Below, in pieces: positions 8,158 to 17,313 of a DNA stretch of 64,000 nt. The translations under genes were made by a program, and so were the position numbers. The notes beneath the pieces were generated by a model, which saw nothing but the letters and a program-made list of their open reading frames with translations, did not search any database and was not told where the DNA came from. Source of the stretch: Bacillus zhangzhouensis (lineage in GTDB: Bacteria > Bacillota > Bacilli > Bacillales > Bacillaceae); the NCBI GenBank assembly GCA_025809375.1, contig CP099514.1, forward strand, positions 806,001 to 870,000, written 5' to 3'. Every line of letters begins with the position of its first letter. Position 1 is the first letter of the stretch.

Positions 8158-8862
8158 TCATGGTGTTTGATTTAATCCTTTTAAAATTTTATCACGTACA
8201 AACTTCAAATGTTCATGCATATGGAAGTGTGCTTGATATGGGTCTCTAAGCTGAAGCGCTTCATAAATTTTCTGGTGGTAATTAACGGTCACTTTTTTTT
8301 CTCGATAAGGAATTTGGCTGTCAATTTTGGCGTGTGATATTAAAAGCGCCTGAATCATACCTTCAACAACTGGATTGTTTGCACTTAAGGCAATTATCCG
8401 GTGGAATTCTTTATCTGCTTCACCATAGTTGTTATCTGTACTTTCTTCAATCATTTCAATGGTTTTCTCTAATTTCTTTAATTCTCCATCACTAATTTTC
8501 TCAGCAGCAATGGTGACAAGGCCTAGTTCTAGTACCATCCGAGCTTCAAGAATGGCTGGTAAATTATCTTGAGCCAGTGCAAGCATCACTGAAAAAGGCT
8601 GGTTGCTAATTTTATCATTAAAATATGTACCGCCTCGTGTTTTTCTTGTAATGATGCCTAATGTTTCAAGTGAACTTAAAGCTTCGCGCAACACAGGGCG
8701 GCTTACCGATAAAATATCCATGAGTTCCATTTCTGTCGGCAGTTTGTCACCAGCTTTTAATTGTCCGCTAGACAATAAATGAACGATACGTTCTATGACT
8801 TGTTTCGCTAATGTTTTTCGATTAACTGTTTCAAATTTAAGTTCATCCATACTTTCATTCAC
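8158..8862 (-). CDS. ycbG: GntR/FadR-family regulator of the glucarate operon
   Basis: 234 residues: N-terminal winged HTH (about 10-75; GQLKAGDKLPTEMELMDIL, SRPVLREALSSLETLGI) and a C-terminal FCD all-helical ligand domain with the metal-type residues D...H...H (EADKEFHRIIALS, MHEHLKFV). Position between gudD and garD is that of YcbG in B. subtilis. FadR-type operators TTGTAAGACAA occur before this gene and before kdgD, suggesting it represses both. The start could be a second ATG four codons in. Confidence 0.85.
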   Translation of the reverse strand: MNESMDELKFETVNRKTLAKQVIERIVHLLSSGQLKAGDKLPTEMELMDILSVSRPVLREALSSLETLGIITRKTRGGTYFNDKISNQPFSVMLALAQDNLPAILEARMVLELGLVTIAAEKISDGELKKLEKTIEMIEESTDNNYGEADKEFHRIIALSANNPVVEGMIQALLISHAKIDSQIPYREKKVTVNYHQKIYEALQLRDPYQAHFHMHEHLKFVRDKILKGLNQTP

Positions 8863-8890
8863 GAGTCATTCTCTCCCTTCAGTTGTTCAA

Positions 8891-8901
8891 TTGTAAGACA
8901 A
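8891..8901. promoter_or_regulatory. Putative operator for the GntR regulator (autoregulation)
   Basis: TTGTAAGACAA fits the FadR-subfamily consensus TNGTNNNACNA. It lies 28 bp before the ycbG start, and an identical 11-mer overlaps the kdgD promoter. Confidence 0.55.
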
Positions 8902-8933
8902 AATGAAGGGGAAAACAATCATTTACAGTCAAA

Positions 8934-10298
8934 CTACCGAATCAAACATGGTTTTTTCGGGTCGAATGTCCAGCCATTCATGAGATACTGCATCTGAATG
9001 GCATCATTTCTTGCACCAAGCTTCATTTGTTTATATAAACGGTTGGCTTCCTCTAGCTTATCTAGATCAATTTGAATACCCAGCCCTGGTTCTTGTGGCA
9101 CTTTTACACGACCTTCTTTGATGGAAAGAGGGTTCTTGGTTAAATGCTGACCATCTTGCCATATCCAGTGGGTATCAATCGCTGTTATATGACCTGGTGC
9201 AGCAGCGGCAACGTGTGTAAACATGGCCAGGGAAATATCAAAATGGTTGTTAGAGTGCGATCCCCAAGTCAAGCCGTTATCATGACACGTTTGAGCGACT
9301 CTAACTGAACCTTCCATTGTCCAAAAGTGCGGGTCCGCCAGTGGAATATCAACTGCATGTAATTGGATCGCGTGTGACAATTGACGGAAATCAGTTGCGA
9401 TCATATTTGTAGCCACTTGAATTCCGGTAGCTCGTTTGAATTCAGCCATAATTTCTCTAGATGAGAATCCATCTTCTGCTCCACATGGATCCTCTGCATA
9501 TGCAAGTAGATGCTGCTTTCCTTTGCAAAGCTGAATGGCTTCATTAAGAGACCACGCTCCATTAGGATCAATTGTGATACGCGCATTTGGAAAACGTTTT
9601 GAAAGAGATGCTACAGCTTCCATCTCTGCTTCCCCAGAAAAGACACCACCTTTTAACTTAAAATCCTGAAATCCATAGCGTTCATAAGCCGCTTCAGCCA
9701 AACAGACAATGTCCATCGGTGTTAGTGCTTTTTGACGCCTTAGCCGGAACCAGCTGCAAGATGACTGATCTTCTTTCAAATAGGGGAGAGGGGTTTTCAT
9801 GTGATCCCCTATGTAAAATAAATAGCCAAGCATGTCAACGTCCTGTCTCTGTTGACCTGTTCCTAATAAAGAGGCAACCGGTTCTTCTAAAAATTGACCT
9901 AATAAATCCAAGAGAGCCGATTCTATCGCTGTAACAGCATGTATTGTTGTCCGTAAGTCAAAGGTTTGATTGCCTCTCCCGCTTCTATCGAGGTCTTGAT
10001 ATGTTTGTTGCACCGATTGCAGGATGGCGTGATATTGCCCAATTGGTTTTTGGAGGACAAGTTTGGCGGATTTTTCAAGTGTTTGACGAATATTTTCACC
10101 GCCGGGAACTTCTCCGACTCCTTGACGACCACTGCTGTCTGTTAATAAGACAACATTTCTTGTGAAAAAAGGTCCATGTGCTCCGCTTAGATTCAAAAGC
10201 ATACTGTCATAGCCAGCAACAGGGATCACCTTCATGTCAGTAATGTAAGGTAGATTGTTTGTTCGTTCCTTTTTGACTTCTTTTAAGTATTGATTCAT
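8934..10298 (-). CDS. gudD: D-glucarate dehydratase
   Basis: 454-residue enolase-superfamily enzyme that dehydrates D-glucarate to 5-dehydro-4-deoxyglucarate. Seen: general-base lysine loop DFKLKGGVF, Mg ligands in [21 protein letters not shown] and the following ATNMIATDF, and the second-base loop [15 protein letters not shown]. Length is normal for the family. It is followed by ycbG and preceded by gudP in one leftward operon. A strong GGAGGAGG precedes the ATG. Confidence 0.93.
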   Translation of the reverse strand: MNQYLKEVKKERTNNLPYITDMKVIPVAGYDSMLLNLSGAHGPFFTRNVVLLTDSSGRQGVGEVPGGENIRQTLEKSAKLVLQKPIGQYHAILQSVQQTYQDLDRSGRGNQTFDLRTTIHAVTAIESALLDLLGQFLEEPVASLLGTGQQRQDVDMLGYLFYIGDHMKTPLPYLKEDQSSCSWFRLRRQKALTPMDIVCLAEAAYERYGFQDFKLKGGVFSGEAEMEAVASLSKRFPNARITIDPNGAWSLNEAIQLCKGKQHLLAYAEDPCGAEDGFSSREIMAEFKRATGIQVATNMIATDFRQLSHAIQLHAVDIPLADPHFWTMEGSVRVAQTCHDNGLTWGSHSNNHFDISLAMFTHVAAAAPGHITAIDTHWIWQDGQHLTKNPLSIKEGRVKVPQEPGLGIQIDLDKLEEANRLYKQMKLGARNDAIQMQYLMNGWTFDPKKPCLIR

Positions 10299-10313
10299 AT
10301 GCCTCCTCCTTTA

Positions 10314-10328
10314 TATAAAGCGCTTTCA
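10314..10328. promoter_or_regulatory. Possible cre site between gudP and gudD
   Basis: AAAGCGCTTT core with TCA after it; two mismatches to the B. subtilis cre consensus. It overlaps the end of gudP and lies before gudD, so CcpA could act here. Suggestive only. Confidence 0.35.
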
Positions 10329-11702
10329 AATGGAACTGGATGGAACTGGGGCGGTAGGTGTGGAAGGGGGTTCTTTTAACTTCACACGTTTAATGGGGCC
10401 CACAAGGATTAAATAACTTAAGATTGCAATAACGGCATTACTGCCGACAAAGACGAGCGCACCACTGAAAGAGCCTGTCGCATTGACAATATATCCAATG
10501 ATAATGGGTGTTGTAATGGACGCAATGTTGCCAAAGGTATTAAATAAACCGCCGCTTAACCCGGCACATTCCTTTGGGGAGGTATCTGATACAACCGCCC
10601 AGCCAAGTGCCCCAAATCCTTTTCCAAAGAAAGCAAGCGACATAATCGCAACAACAATCCATGAAGATTCTGTATAATTACAGATCATCATACTGCATGA
10701 AAGAAGCATGCCGATAATAATGGGTGTCTTTCGTGCGAAAGTAAGCGATTTCCCATTTTTTAACAAAAAGTCGGATAACAAGCCGCCAAGAATTCCGCCT
10801 AAAAAACCGCAGATAGCTGGCAGGGAAGCAACAAAACCTGCTTCGAGAATGGACATACCTTTTGCTTGAACAAGATACACGGGAAACCACGTCAAGAAAA
10901 AATAAGTGAGGGTGGTAATGCAATATTGAGCAATATAAACCCCGATTAACATCCGATTTGAAAGTAATTGTTTCACGTATGGCCATTTGGATTCTTTGTT
11001 TTGCTCGCTCTTTTCATCGTCCATTGCGGTCAAAGCCCCGCCTTTTGATATATAATCGAGCTCTGCTGCGTTAATTTTTGGGTGTTGTTTTGGATTATAG
11101 ACGGTTTTTAACCAAAGAAAAGACAGCAAAATACCGAGGATTCCCATGACAACAAAAACAGCATGCCATCCTAAAGAATGTGTAAGCCAGCCCATAATTG
11201 GAGAGAAAATGACAAGCGCAAAATACTGAGCTGAATTAAAGAAAGCAGAAGCTGTTCCACGTTCAGAACTAGGAAACCATGCAGCCACTACACGACTATT
11301 GCCTGGAAGGGAAGGAGCTTCCGCCAGCCCTACTAAAAATCGCAGAGCGAAAAGGAGAATAATCGCAGTACCCGCAGTAAAAAAACCTATGGCACCTTGA
11401 AACAATGTAAACAAAGACCAAAAGAAAATACTGCAGGCAATCACCATTTTAGAACCGAATTTATCCAATAAATAACCGCCAGGCAGTTGGCCAATGACAT
11501 ATGCCCAGCCAAAAGCAGAAAAGACATAACCCATTGAAATAGAACTAAGACCAAGATCATGTTGAACAGAATCTCCAGCAATAGATAGGGTAGCACGATC
11601 TGCATAATTGACAGAAGTGACAAGAAACAGCATGAAGACGATAAACCAGCGGACAGACGTTTTTTTAGCAGTTTGCGAAGCATGGAAGAGTTTATTCATC
11701 AT
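10326..11702 (-). CDS. gudP: Glucarate/galactarate MFS transporter
   Basis: 458-residue major facilitator of the anion:cation symporter type with 12 predicted membrane helices. N-terminal signature SVNYADRATLSIAG, loop motif FALRFLVGLAEAPSLPGNSRVV, central cytoplasmic loop about 215-250. An in-frame ATG at 11765 is not used in my view: AAAGGAG lies 8 nt before ATG 11702, and homologues begin near there. It brings hexarates into the cell for gudD. Confidence 0.9.
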   Translation of the reverse strand: MMNKLFHASQTAKKTSVRWFIVFMLFLVTSVNYADRATLSIAGDSVQHDLGLSSISMGYVFSAFGWAYVIGQLPGGYLLDKFGSKMVIACSIFFWSLFTLFQGAIGFFTAGTAIILLFALRFLVGLAEAPSLPGNSRVVAAWFPSSERGTASAFFNSAQYFALVIFSPIMGWLTHSLGWHAVFVVMGILGILLSFLWLKTVYNPKQHPKINAAELDYISKGGALTAMDDEKSEQNKESKWPYVKQLLSNRMLIGVYIAQYCITTLTYFFLTWFPVYLVQAKGMSILEAGFVASLPAICGFLGGILGGLLSDFLLKNGKSLTFARKTPIIIGMLLSCSMMICNYTESSWIVVAIMSLAFFGKGFGALGWAVVSDTSPKECAGLSGGLFNTFGNIASITTPIIIGYIVNATGSFSGALVFVGSNAVIAILSYLILVGPIKRVKLKEPPSTPTAPVPSSSI

Positions 11703-11767
11703 AATTTCTTCTCCTTTTCTAAAATAGAGGATTGAAGAGGGCAGATGCCCTCTCAAATGCTTCAATT

Positions 11768-13234
11768 CTACGATTTAATGAAAACGGTTTGAATGGCTGT
11801 AAAGAATTCTTTTGCCGCTTCTCCTTGTTCACGAGAATGAGAGCTTGATTGTTTCATTCCGCCAAATGGAGCCTGTAATTCTACACCAGCACTTTCTGCA
11901 TTAATTCTAATGAGCCCTGCTTGGATATTCTGAATAAAGGTCAGCATACGGCCGATGTTTTGTGTGAAAATAGAAGCGCTTAAACCAAAAACCACATCAT
12001 TGGCAATGTGAAATGCTTCATTGATATCTTGCACTTTGATTAAAGCAATGACAGGCCCAAATATTTCTTCTTGAGCGATGGTCATGTCTGAGGTGACATG
12101 TTCGAAAATGGCAGGCTCAATATAATAACCATTCTGATAATCACCATCTGTTAATGGTTCCCCGCCACAGAGGAGGGTGGCACCTTCTTTTTTTCCTGTT
12201 TCAATATAGGAAAGGCATTGATCAAGTTGCTGTTTGTTTGCGATCGGACCCATCCATACGTCTTTTTTTAAACTGTCCCCAATAGTGATCTCCTGCGTTT
12301 TTTGAACAAGCTTTTCTTTAAAGGCATCATAGATGTCTTCCTGGACAATGACTCGGCTCGTTGCTGTACATTTTTGTCCAGTTGACCGGAAGGCACCTGT
12401 AATGGTTGCTTCTACCGCAAGATCAAGATCCGCATCATTGGCTACGATGACGGGGTTTTTCCCTCCCATTTCAAGCTGATACTTAATCCCGCGATCAAAG
12501 GCTTTTTGACCGATGGCTTTACCAGCTGCATTTGATCCAGTAAATGTAATCCCTTGGATATTTGGATGTTCAATCATTCCTTGACCTACAACAGCTCCCG
12601 ACCCTGTGACCATATTGACTACTCCCTTTGGAAGGTGGGCATCTGCAAAGCAGGCGATGATTTTTGCGCAAGTAGCGGCCGTTTCTGTTGCAGGTTTAAT
12701 GACGACCGTATTACCATAAATGAGTGCAGGGGCCATTTTCCAAATAGGGATGGCAATAGGGAAATTCCAAGGAGAGATGACGCCTACAACACCTAATGGA
12801 ACCCTTTTAGTGAACATAAGAGCCTCTCTATCAGTAGAAGGAATGACATCGCCTTCTTTTCGCATCCCTTCGCCGGCATAGTAGCGGAGAATGGCCACAC
12901 CGCGTGCCGCTTCTCCTTTTGCCTCAGGAAGTGTTTTACCCATTTCTTTTACAGCAGTCATTGCAATGTCATCGAGCCGTTCCTCTAGTAAATCAGCTGT
13001 TTTATAAAGATATTGTCCTCGTTCTGCACCTGATAAATCTCGCCACTCCGCCTTTGCTTCATGAGCTGCAGTGATGGCTGTGTTCACATCTTCAAGGCTT
13101 GAGCGCTGCACATATGCCGCAACCTCCTCTTTGGCGGCAGGATTTTGAATAGGGATCACTTCTCCTGTTGAAGCCTTAACCCATTCGCCATTGATAAAAT
13201 TCAAGTACGTTTTTTGTGTTACTGAAGTAGACAT
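11768..13234 (-). CDS. ycbD: 2,5-dioxovalerate (alpha-ketoglutaric semialdehyde) dehydrogenase
   Basis: 488-residue aldehyde dehydrogenase. Catalytic Glu255 in LEMGGKNP, catalytic Cys289 in [14 protein letters not shown]-binding [10 protein letters not shown]. It takes the semialdehyde made by KdgD to 2-oxoglutarate, the last step of the pathway. Position between kdgD and gudP is that of YcbD in B. subtilis, and spacing to gudP suggests one transcript. Confidence 0.9.
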   Translation of the reverse strand: MSTSVTQKTYLNFINGEWVKASTGEVIPIQNPAAKEEVAAYVQRSSLEDVNTAITAAHEAKAEWRDLSGAERGQYLYKTADLLEERLDDIAMTAVKEMGKTLPEAKGEAARGVAILRYYAGEGMRKEGDVIPSTDREALMFTKRVPLGVVGVISPWNFPIAIPIWKMAPALIYGNTVVIKPATETAATCAKIIACFADAHLPKGVVNMVTGSGAVVGQGMIEHPNIQGITFTGSNAAGKAIGQKAFDRGIKYQLEMGGKNPVIVANDADLDLAVEATITGAFRSTGQKCTATSRVIVQEDIYDAFKEKLVQKTQEITIGDSLKKDVWMGPIANKQQLDQCLSYIETGKKEGATLLCGGEPLTDGDYQNGYYIEPAIFEHVTSDMTIAQEEIFGPVIALIKVQDINEAFHIANDVVFGLSASIFTQNIGRMLTFIQNIQAGLIRINAESAGVELQAPFGGMKQSSSHSREQGEAAKEFFTAIQTVFIKS

Positions 13235-13255
13235 AATATGAGCTCCTTTCTTTCG

Positions 13256-14182
13256 TTAATTCACAGCCGCTTTTTTCGGGAAACGTTCCATTGCGTGCTG
13301 TAAAATGCTCTCTAGTTCTTGATAGTGTTCTTTTTCTACAGGAACAACAGGTGGTCTTGCTGAATTGCGGACAGAATGTCCCATGATGTTCATGCCGGCT
13401 TTAATTAGTGAGACGGCATAGCCCTTTCTCTGTTGGCGAATCCGGTTAATCGGTAAAATAACAGTTGTGTAAATGTCCTTGACCATTTCTTGATCACCCG
13501 TTTTTAGTGCGTGATAAAACATTCTGGAGATGTGCGGGATATAATTAGAAATAGCGGAGGAATAGGAATGAAAACCAATCGGTAAGTAAGCCGGCATTGT
13601 AACCTCTGCCATAGGCAATCCATTGATATAGCTGAGCCTGCCGCCTATCTTATAGGAAAGATTCACGTTTAAGTCCATATCACCGACCCCATCTTTTACA
13701 CCAACAAGTTGTTCAAAAGAAGTGAGCCGTTTGATTTGCTGCACGGAGAGAACAGCATTATCTCGTTGATATAAGATGACATTTAAGTTTGTACTTTCTA
13801 TAATGGTTTTGGCGTATTCATATAGTCCTTCTTGTTCACCATGAATTAAATATGGAGGGAGTAATAAGTAACCATCAACGCCTTTTTCCTCGGAAATTTT
13901 CGCCCATTCCAGTGCGGTATTTAAATTTCCGCCAACTCCTGAATAAACAGGAACTTGACCACCGGCAGCTGCCAGTGCCACATCAATCATTTGCTCGTAT
14001 TCTTTTTGACTAATAGATTGAAATTCTCCCGACCCACATGCAATAAAAATGGCATCAAGCCCTTCGTCTAGTAAGAATTGAATGTTTTGAAATAGTGCTT
14101 CCTCAGAAAGCTGACCATTTGCTTGAAAAGGGGTGATAGGAAAACCTAATATACCTTCTGGTGCTTTTCTATCTTGAATCAT
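13256..14182 (-). CDS. kdgD: 5-dehydro-4-deoxyglucarate dehydratase
   Basis: 308-residue member of the dihydrodipicolinate synthase / N-acetylneuraminate lyase family. Schiff-base Lys163 in GVKDGVGD and partner Tyr138 in ILYQRDN. It dehydrates and decarboxylates 5-dehydro-4-deoxyglucarate to 2,5-dioxovalerate. First gene of the leftward glucarate operon. Its promoter carries a GntR operator and a cre-like site downstream of the -10. CACAGGAGG lies before the ATG. Equivalent to YcbC of B. subtilis. Confidence 0.9.
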   Translation of the reverse strand: MIQDRKAPEGILGFPITPFQANGQLSEEALFQNIQFLLDEGLDAIFIACGSGEFQSISQKEYEQMIDVALAAAGGQVPVYSGVGGNLNTALEWAKISEEKGVDGYLLLPPYLIHGEQEGLYEYAKTIIESTNLNVILYQRDNAVLSVQQIKRLTSFEQLVGVKDGVGDMDLNVNLSYKIGGRLSYINGLPMAEVTMPAYLPIGFHSYSSAISNYIPHISRMFYHALKTGDQEMVKDIYTTVILPINRIRQQRKGYAVSLIKAGMNIMGHSVRNSARPPVVPVEKEHYQELESILQHAMERFPKKAAVN

Positions 14183-14216
14183 CGCTAAAAACCTCCTGTG
14201 AATTGTTAAAAAGAAA

Positions 14217-14232
14217 GGTAAGCGTTACCAAA
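14217..14232. promoter_or_regulatory. Probable cre (CcpA) site in the kdgD leader
   Basis: AGGTAAGCGTTACCA differs from the cre consensus WTGNAANCGNWNNCW at one position and is nearly palindromic. It sits between the kdgD -10 and its start, the position expected for glucose-dependent roadblock. Confidence 0.55.
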
Positions 14233-14246
14233 ACTCTTTTGTTTAA

Positions 14247-14276
14247 TTGTAAGACAAATAAACAATTTGTCAATAT
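14247..14276 (-). promoter_or_regulatory. Promoter of the glucarate operon with GntR operator
   Basis: Minus strand TTGACA, 16-nt spacer, TACAAT. The 11-bp palindrome TTGTCTTACAA (14247-14257 on the plus strand as TTGTAAGACAA) overlaps the -10, so a bound repressor would block polymerase. Confidence 0.65.
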
Positions 14277-14317
14277 CTTTATTTTCAGAAATTTCATCTA
14301 GAAAAATTGAACAATAA

Positions 14318-14344
14318 AAAGAGCAGGCATTTTCCCTGCTCTTC
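14318..14344 (-). terminator. Terminator of phoA
   Basis: AGAGCAGG / CCTGCTCT stem with a T-run on the minus strand, 15 nt after the phoA stop. Confidence 0.8.
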
Positions 14345-14358
14345 CAATGTTTTTCGTC

Positions 14359-15720
14359 TTATTGATTAAGTAATCTAAAGATATGTTTCGCTTGATCTGT
14401 ATTTTCCATGAGACCTTTTAGCTGCTCGCTTGTTGGTCCATAAGCATAAAATGGTACTTCATCCCCTGTATGACCCGATGTGGTCCAGCCTGTATGTGAT
14501 CTCGTGTTGATCACTTCTTCTATCGCATCATCAATTTTAACAGCATCCTTTGTTTCAGCTGCTTTTTGAATAGAGGCAATTTCCTCTTTTGTGAAATCAA
14601 GGTCGATGTATTGTTTAAGCGCAGTTTCAACCGCCATGCCCCTGACCATTTTGTTTGCGATAAAGTCAGGCGTTTTTTTCGCTGCTTTTACCGGTTTGTA
14701 ATCCCAGCTACCTGAACCGTCTGCTCCGAAGGAAAGTCCGCCAGTTGAATGATCCGCAGTGGTGATGACTAATGTGTTTTTATCCTTTTTCGCAAAACGA
14801 ATCGCCTCTTCAAATGCTTTTTCAAAATCTTTCATTTCGCTCATCGCACTGACAATATCATGATCATGTCCAGCCCAGTCAATTTGACTGCCTTCAACCA
14901 TAAGGAAAAATCCTTTTTTGTTTTTAGACAGCTGTTTAATGGCTGAGGATGTCATATCTTGCAGGGAAGGGGTCGTTTTATCACGATCAATGGCTTTATC
15001 GAGACCTCCATCAGCAAAAATACCTAACACCTTTCGATTTTTATTTTTTTGTAAGGCGGCTTTATTGGTGACATAATTATAACCGGCTTGTTTAAATTCC
15101 TTGGTCAGATCACGGTCTTTTCGGACAAAATCGACAAGTCCTCCGCCAAGCATGACATCGACTGTATGCTGTTTTCTGATTTTCTCATCGAAGAAATCAT
15201 CAGCGATGGCTGCTGTATTTTTTCTAGACACATCGTGAGCGGCATACGCAGCAGGCGTGGCATTTGTTAATTCAGATGTCACGACAAGACCCGTAGACTT
15301 TCCTTTGCGTTTCGCTTCTTCTAAAACGGTTTTTAATTTTTTGCCGTTTTTGTTTACAGCGATCGCATTGTTGTATGTCTTTTTACCAGTGGCCATGGCT
15401 GTACCAGCTGCTGCTGAATCGGTAATGTTACTTTTAGAGTCGTCAGGGTATGTTTTATGCATGCCAGTGAGGTAAGGGTCAAACGCTGTTTGTTTTGAAA
15501 GGTCACCGTTGTGTTTAAATGAGCGGTAAGTTGAAAGATAAGGTGTCCCCATGCCATCTCCAATCAGTACGATCACATTTTGCACGTCATTTTTCGGTTT
15601 CTTTTTAGCCTCAGCTTTGTCAGCTTGTCCAAATTCAATTCCTGAAAAAATGCCAATCGATAGCACAGATGCTGCTGCCACTGCAGCGATTTTCGTTTTC
15701 GAGCTTTTCAACACACTCAT
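14359..15720 (-). CDS. phoA: Secreted alkaline phosphatase
   Basis: 453-residue alkaline phosphatase that releases phosphate from monoesters outside the cell under phosphate starvation. Signal peptide with basic start and hydrophobic core about 10-30, likely cleaved near AEA. Catalytic Ser102 in DSAAAGTAM, metal ligand Asp55 in IGDGMGTPY, further ligands in WAGHDHD, TADHSTGG and SHTGWTTSGHTGDEVP. Between spoVR and lytE it corresponds to PhoA of B. subtilis. The upstream region has a symmetric GTAAA/TTTAC-rich tract that could be a PhoP site. Confidence 0.9.
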   Translation of the reverse strand: MSVLKSSKTKIAAVAAASVLSIGIFSGIEFGQADKAEAKKKPKNDVQNVIVLIGDGMGTPYLSTYRSFKHNGDLSKQTAFDPYLTGMHKTYPDDSKSNITDSAAAGTAMATGKKTYNNAIAVNKNGKKLKTVLEEAKRKGKSTGLVVTSELTNATPAAYAAHDVSRKNTAAIADDFFDEKIRKQHTVDVMLGGGLVDFVRKDRDLTKEFKQAGYNYVTNKAALQKNKNRKVLGIFADGGLDKAIDRDKTTPSLQDMTSSAIKQLSKNKKGFFLMVEGSQIDWAGHDHDIVSAMSEMKDFEKAFEEAIRFAKKDKNTLVITTADHSTGGLSFGADGSGSWDYKPVKAAKKTPDFIANKMVRGMAVETALKQYIDLDFTKEEIASIQKAAETKDAVKIDDAIEEVINTRSHTGWTTSGHTGDEVPFYAYGPTSEQLKGLMENTDQAKHIFRLLNQ

Positions 15721-15802
15721 TCATTTTGCCTCCTCATTGTTTATGTATCGCTCTTACGTTTACAATGGTAGAGCAGAAGTGTGGATTCCTTTTTACAGCA
15801 TC

Positions 15803-15841
15803 GTAAAGTTCACTTTAAAATTGTAAAGATCCACTTTACAT
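15803..15841. promoter_or_regulatory. Possible PhoP-binding tract before phoA
   Basis: Two near-copies of GTAAAG-W-TCCACTTTA alternate here, so TTTACA-like hexamers occur on both strands. PhoP of Bacillus binds TT(A/C/T)ACA repeats, but the usual 11-bp spacing is not clear, hence low confidence. Confidence 0.35.
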
Positions 15842-15910
15842 AGAATGAACCAAAAAGAGAAATGAATGTATCATTTATCCATGACAGATGCGATTGTTTT
15901 GTCATCATTG

Positions 15911-15927
15911 TGTAATAAAAATGAAAT
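15911..15927 (+). promoter_or_regulatory. WalR-like box before lytE
   Basis: TGTAAT, 5 nt, TGAAAT: the WalR consensus TGTNAN-N5-TGTNAN with one mismatch. lytE of B. subtilis belongs to the WalRK regulon. Confidence 0.45.
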
Positions 15928-15934
15928 AAAAAGA

Positions 15935-15962
15935 ACCCTAAAAAAAAATAAATGTTGTCGAA
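15935..15962 (+). promoter_or_regulatory. Possible sigma-I promoter of lytE
   Basis: ACCCTA (15935-15940), 18 nt, CGAA (15959-15962) resembles the ACCCCC / CGAA pattern of SigI promoters; lytE is a known SigI target in B. subtilis. Assignment by pattern only. Confidence 0.4.
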
Positions 15963-16071
15963 TTAATAAGCATAATGTCGTAGGAAGTCAAGACTATTTC
16001 TTCTGGTATTTGATCCTTATAATAGGGATAGATAAAAAAACGGATCAGATAGATACATACAGGAGGAACAA

Positions 16072-16902
16072 ATGAAAAAACAATTGATCACAGCTGCAAG
16101 TGCAGTTCTACTTGGGACGACATTATTTGCCGGAGCTGCCTCAGCACAATCAGTAAAAGTTCAAAAAGGTGACTCTCTTTCTGTTCTAGCGAAAAAATAC
16201 AAAACAACCGTGAGCAAGATTAAATCAGACAATAAGCTGAAATCTAACGTGATTTATGTTGGACAAACCTTAAAAGTGAATGGCACTTCTTCGAAAAAAG
16301 CAGTGAAAACATCAAAAAAAACAACAAAAGTAAAAACGACTTCAGCGACTGCCACTCATAAAGTTGTCAAAGGTGATACATTATCGAAGCTTGGCAAAAA
16401 ATACGGGATGACTGTGAAAGAGCTGAAATCGTTAAATAAACTTAAAACAGACCTTATTAAAATCGGACAGAAGCTAAAGGTGAAAAAGACGTCTAAAGTA
16501 AAGACGAAAACTGTGAAAGAAAAAACAGCCTCTACTTCTTCCTTAAATACGTCTAAGCTCATAGCAGATGCTAAAGCGCAGAAAGGTACACCATATAAAT
16601 GGGGTGGAACGACACCGAAGGGTTTTGATTGCAGCGGATTTATGTGGTATATCATTAACAAACAAAAAAAGATTTCAAGACAAACAACTGAAGGCTTCTG
16701 GAGATCGATGAAAAGTGTATCCAAACCAAAGGTTGGAGATTTTGTCTTCTTTACAACGTATAAATCGGGTCCATCTCATATGGGTGTCTACCTTGGGCAC
16801 AATAAGTTTATCCATGCTTCTTCTGACGGCGTAACGATCAGTGATATGACATCAAGCTATTGGAAGCCCATTTATCTTGGAGCGAAAACATTTGTAAATT
16901 AA
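16072..16902 (+). CDS. lytE: LysM-NlpC/P60 cell-wall DL-endopeptidase
   Basis: 276-residue secreted autolysin that cuts gamma-D-Glu-meso-DAP bonds in peptidoglycan during cylindrical growth. Signal peptide 1-25 ending ASA; LysM repeats about 27-72 and 91-137; Lys/Thr-rich linkers; NlpC/P60 domain about 155-276 with catalytic Cys in FDCSGFMW, His in SHMGVYLG and the third polar residue at FIHASSD. B. subtilis LytE has three LysM repeats and 334 residues, so one repeat is missing here. The position after phoA supports LytE rather than LytF or CwlS. RBS AGGAGG 6 nt before ATG. Confidence 0.85.
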   Translation: MKKQLITAASAVLLGTTLFAGAASAQSVKVQKGDSLSVLAKKYKTTVSKIKSDNKLKSNVIYVGQTLKVNGTSSKKAVKTSKKTTKVKTTSATATHKVVKGDTLSKLGKKYGMTVKELKSLNKLKTDLIKIGQKLKVKKTSKVKTKTVKEKTASTSSLNTSKLIADAKAQKGTPYKWGGTTPKGFDCSGFMWYIINKQKKISRQTTEGFWRSMKSVSKPKVGDFVFFTTYKSGPSHMGVYLGHNKFIHASSDGVTISDMTSSYWKPIYLGAKTFVN

Positions 16903-16910
16903 TTCATTGA

Positions 16911-16940
16911 AGAGACTGCTATGAAGCAGTCTCTTTTTTC
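16911..16940 (+). terminator. Terminator of lytE
   Basis: AGAGACTGCT / AGCAGTCTCT, ATGA loop, then T6. Confidence 0.9.
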
Positions 16941-17197
16941 ATATATAACTGGTTCTTTTCTCATAGATCACGATCAGTTAAGTCTTTTAAATAACATAAT
17001 TATAGACCCGTTTTTAAAAAATAAGTATACTAAAAAAATATAATCCTCCATGTTGTATATAAATAAAGGAAGACAAGCTATCAAGTGAATAAGGAATGGA
17101 GAAAATCTAACCCACTTATTGACAAACATTTTATTGATTTACAAGAATTTTCACTCTATTTTTTTAAAAAAGTGTTTTCATTTTTTAATTTTCATAT

Positions 17198-17283
17198 ATA
17201 ATAATTTTACGCCACCAATTTATTGCGCTAAATATAATCCGAATATTCATAAAATATTGTCAATATATGAATGTGGCGTCTTT
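17198..17283 (+). promoter_or_regulatory. Structured leader before the amino-acid permease
   Basis: TATAAT at 17199-17204 is followed by ACGCCAC (17209-17215), which pairs perfectly with GTGGCGT (17273-17279). An inner ATTCATA / TATATGAAT hairpin lies between. The closing strand ends about 35 nt before the permease start. The long AT-rich stretch 16941-17197 holds no gene I can support. Confidence 0.45.
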
Positions 17284-17313
17284 AGACTGATACTAAGTTT
17301 TGGGAGTGATGGT

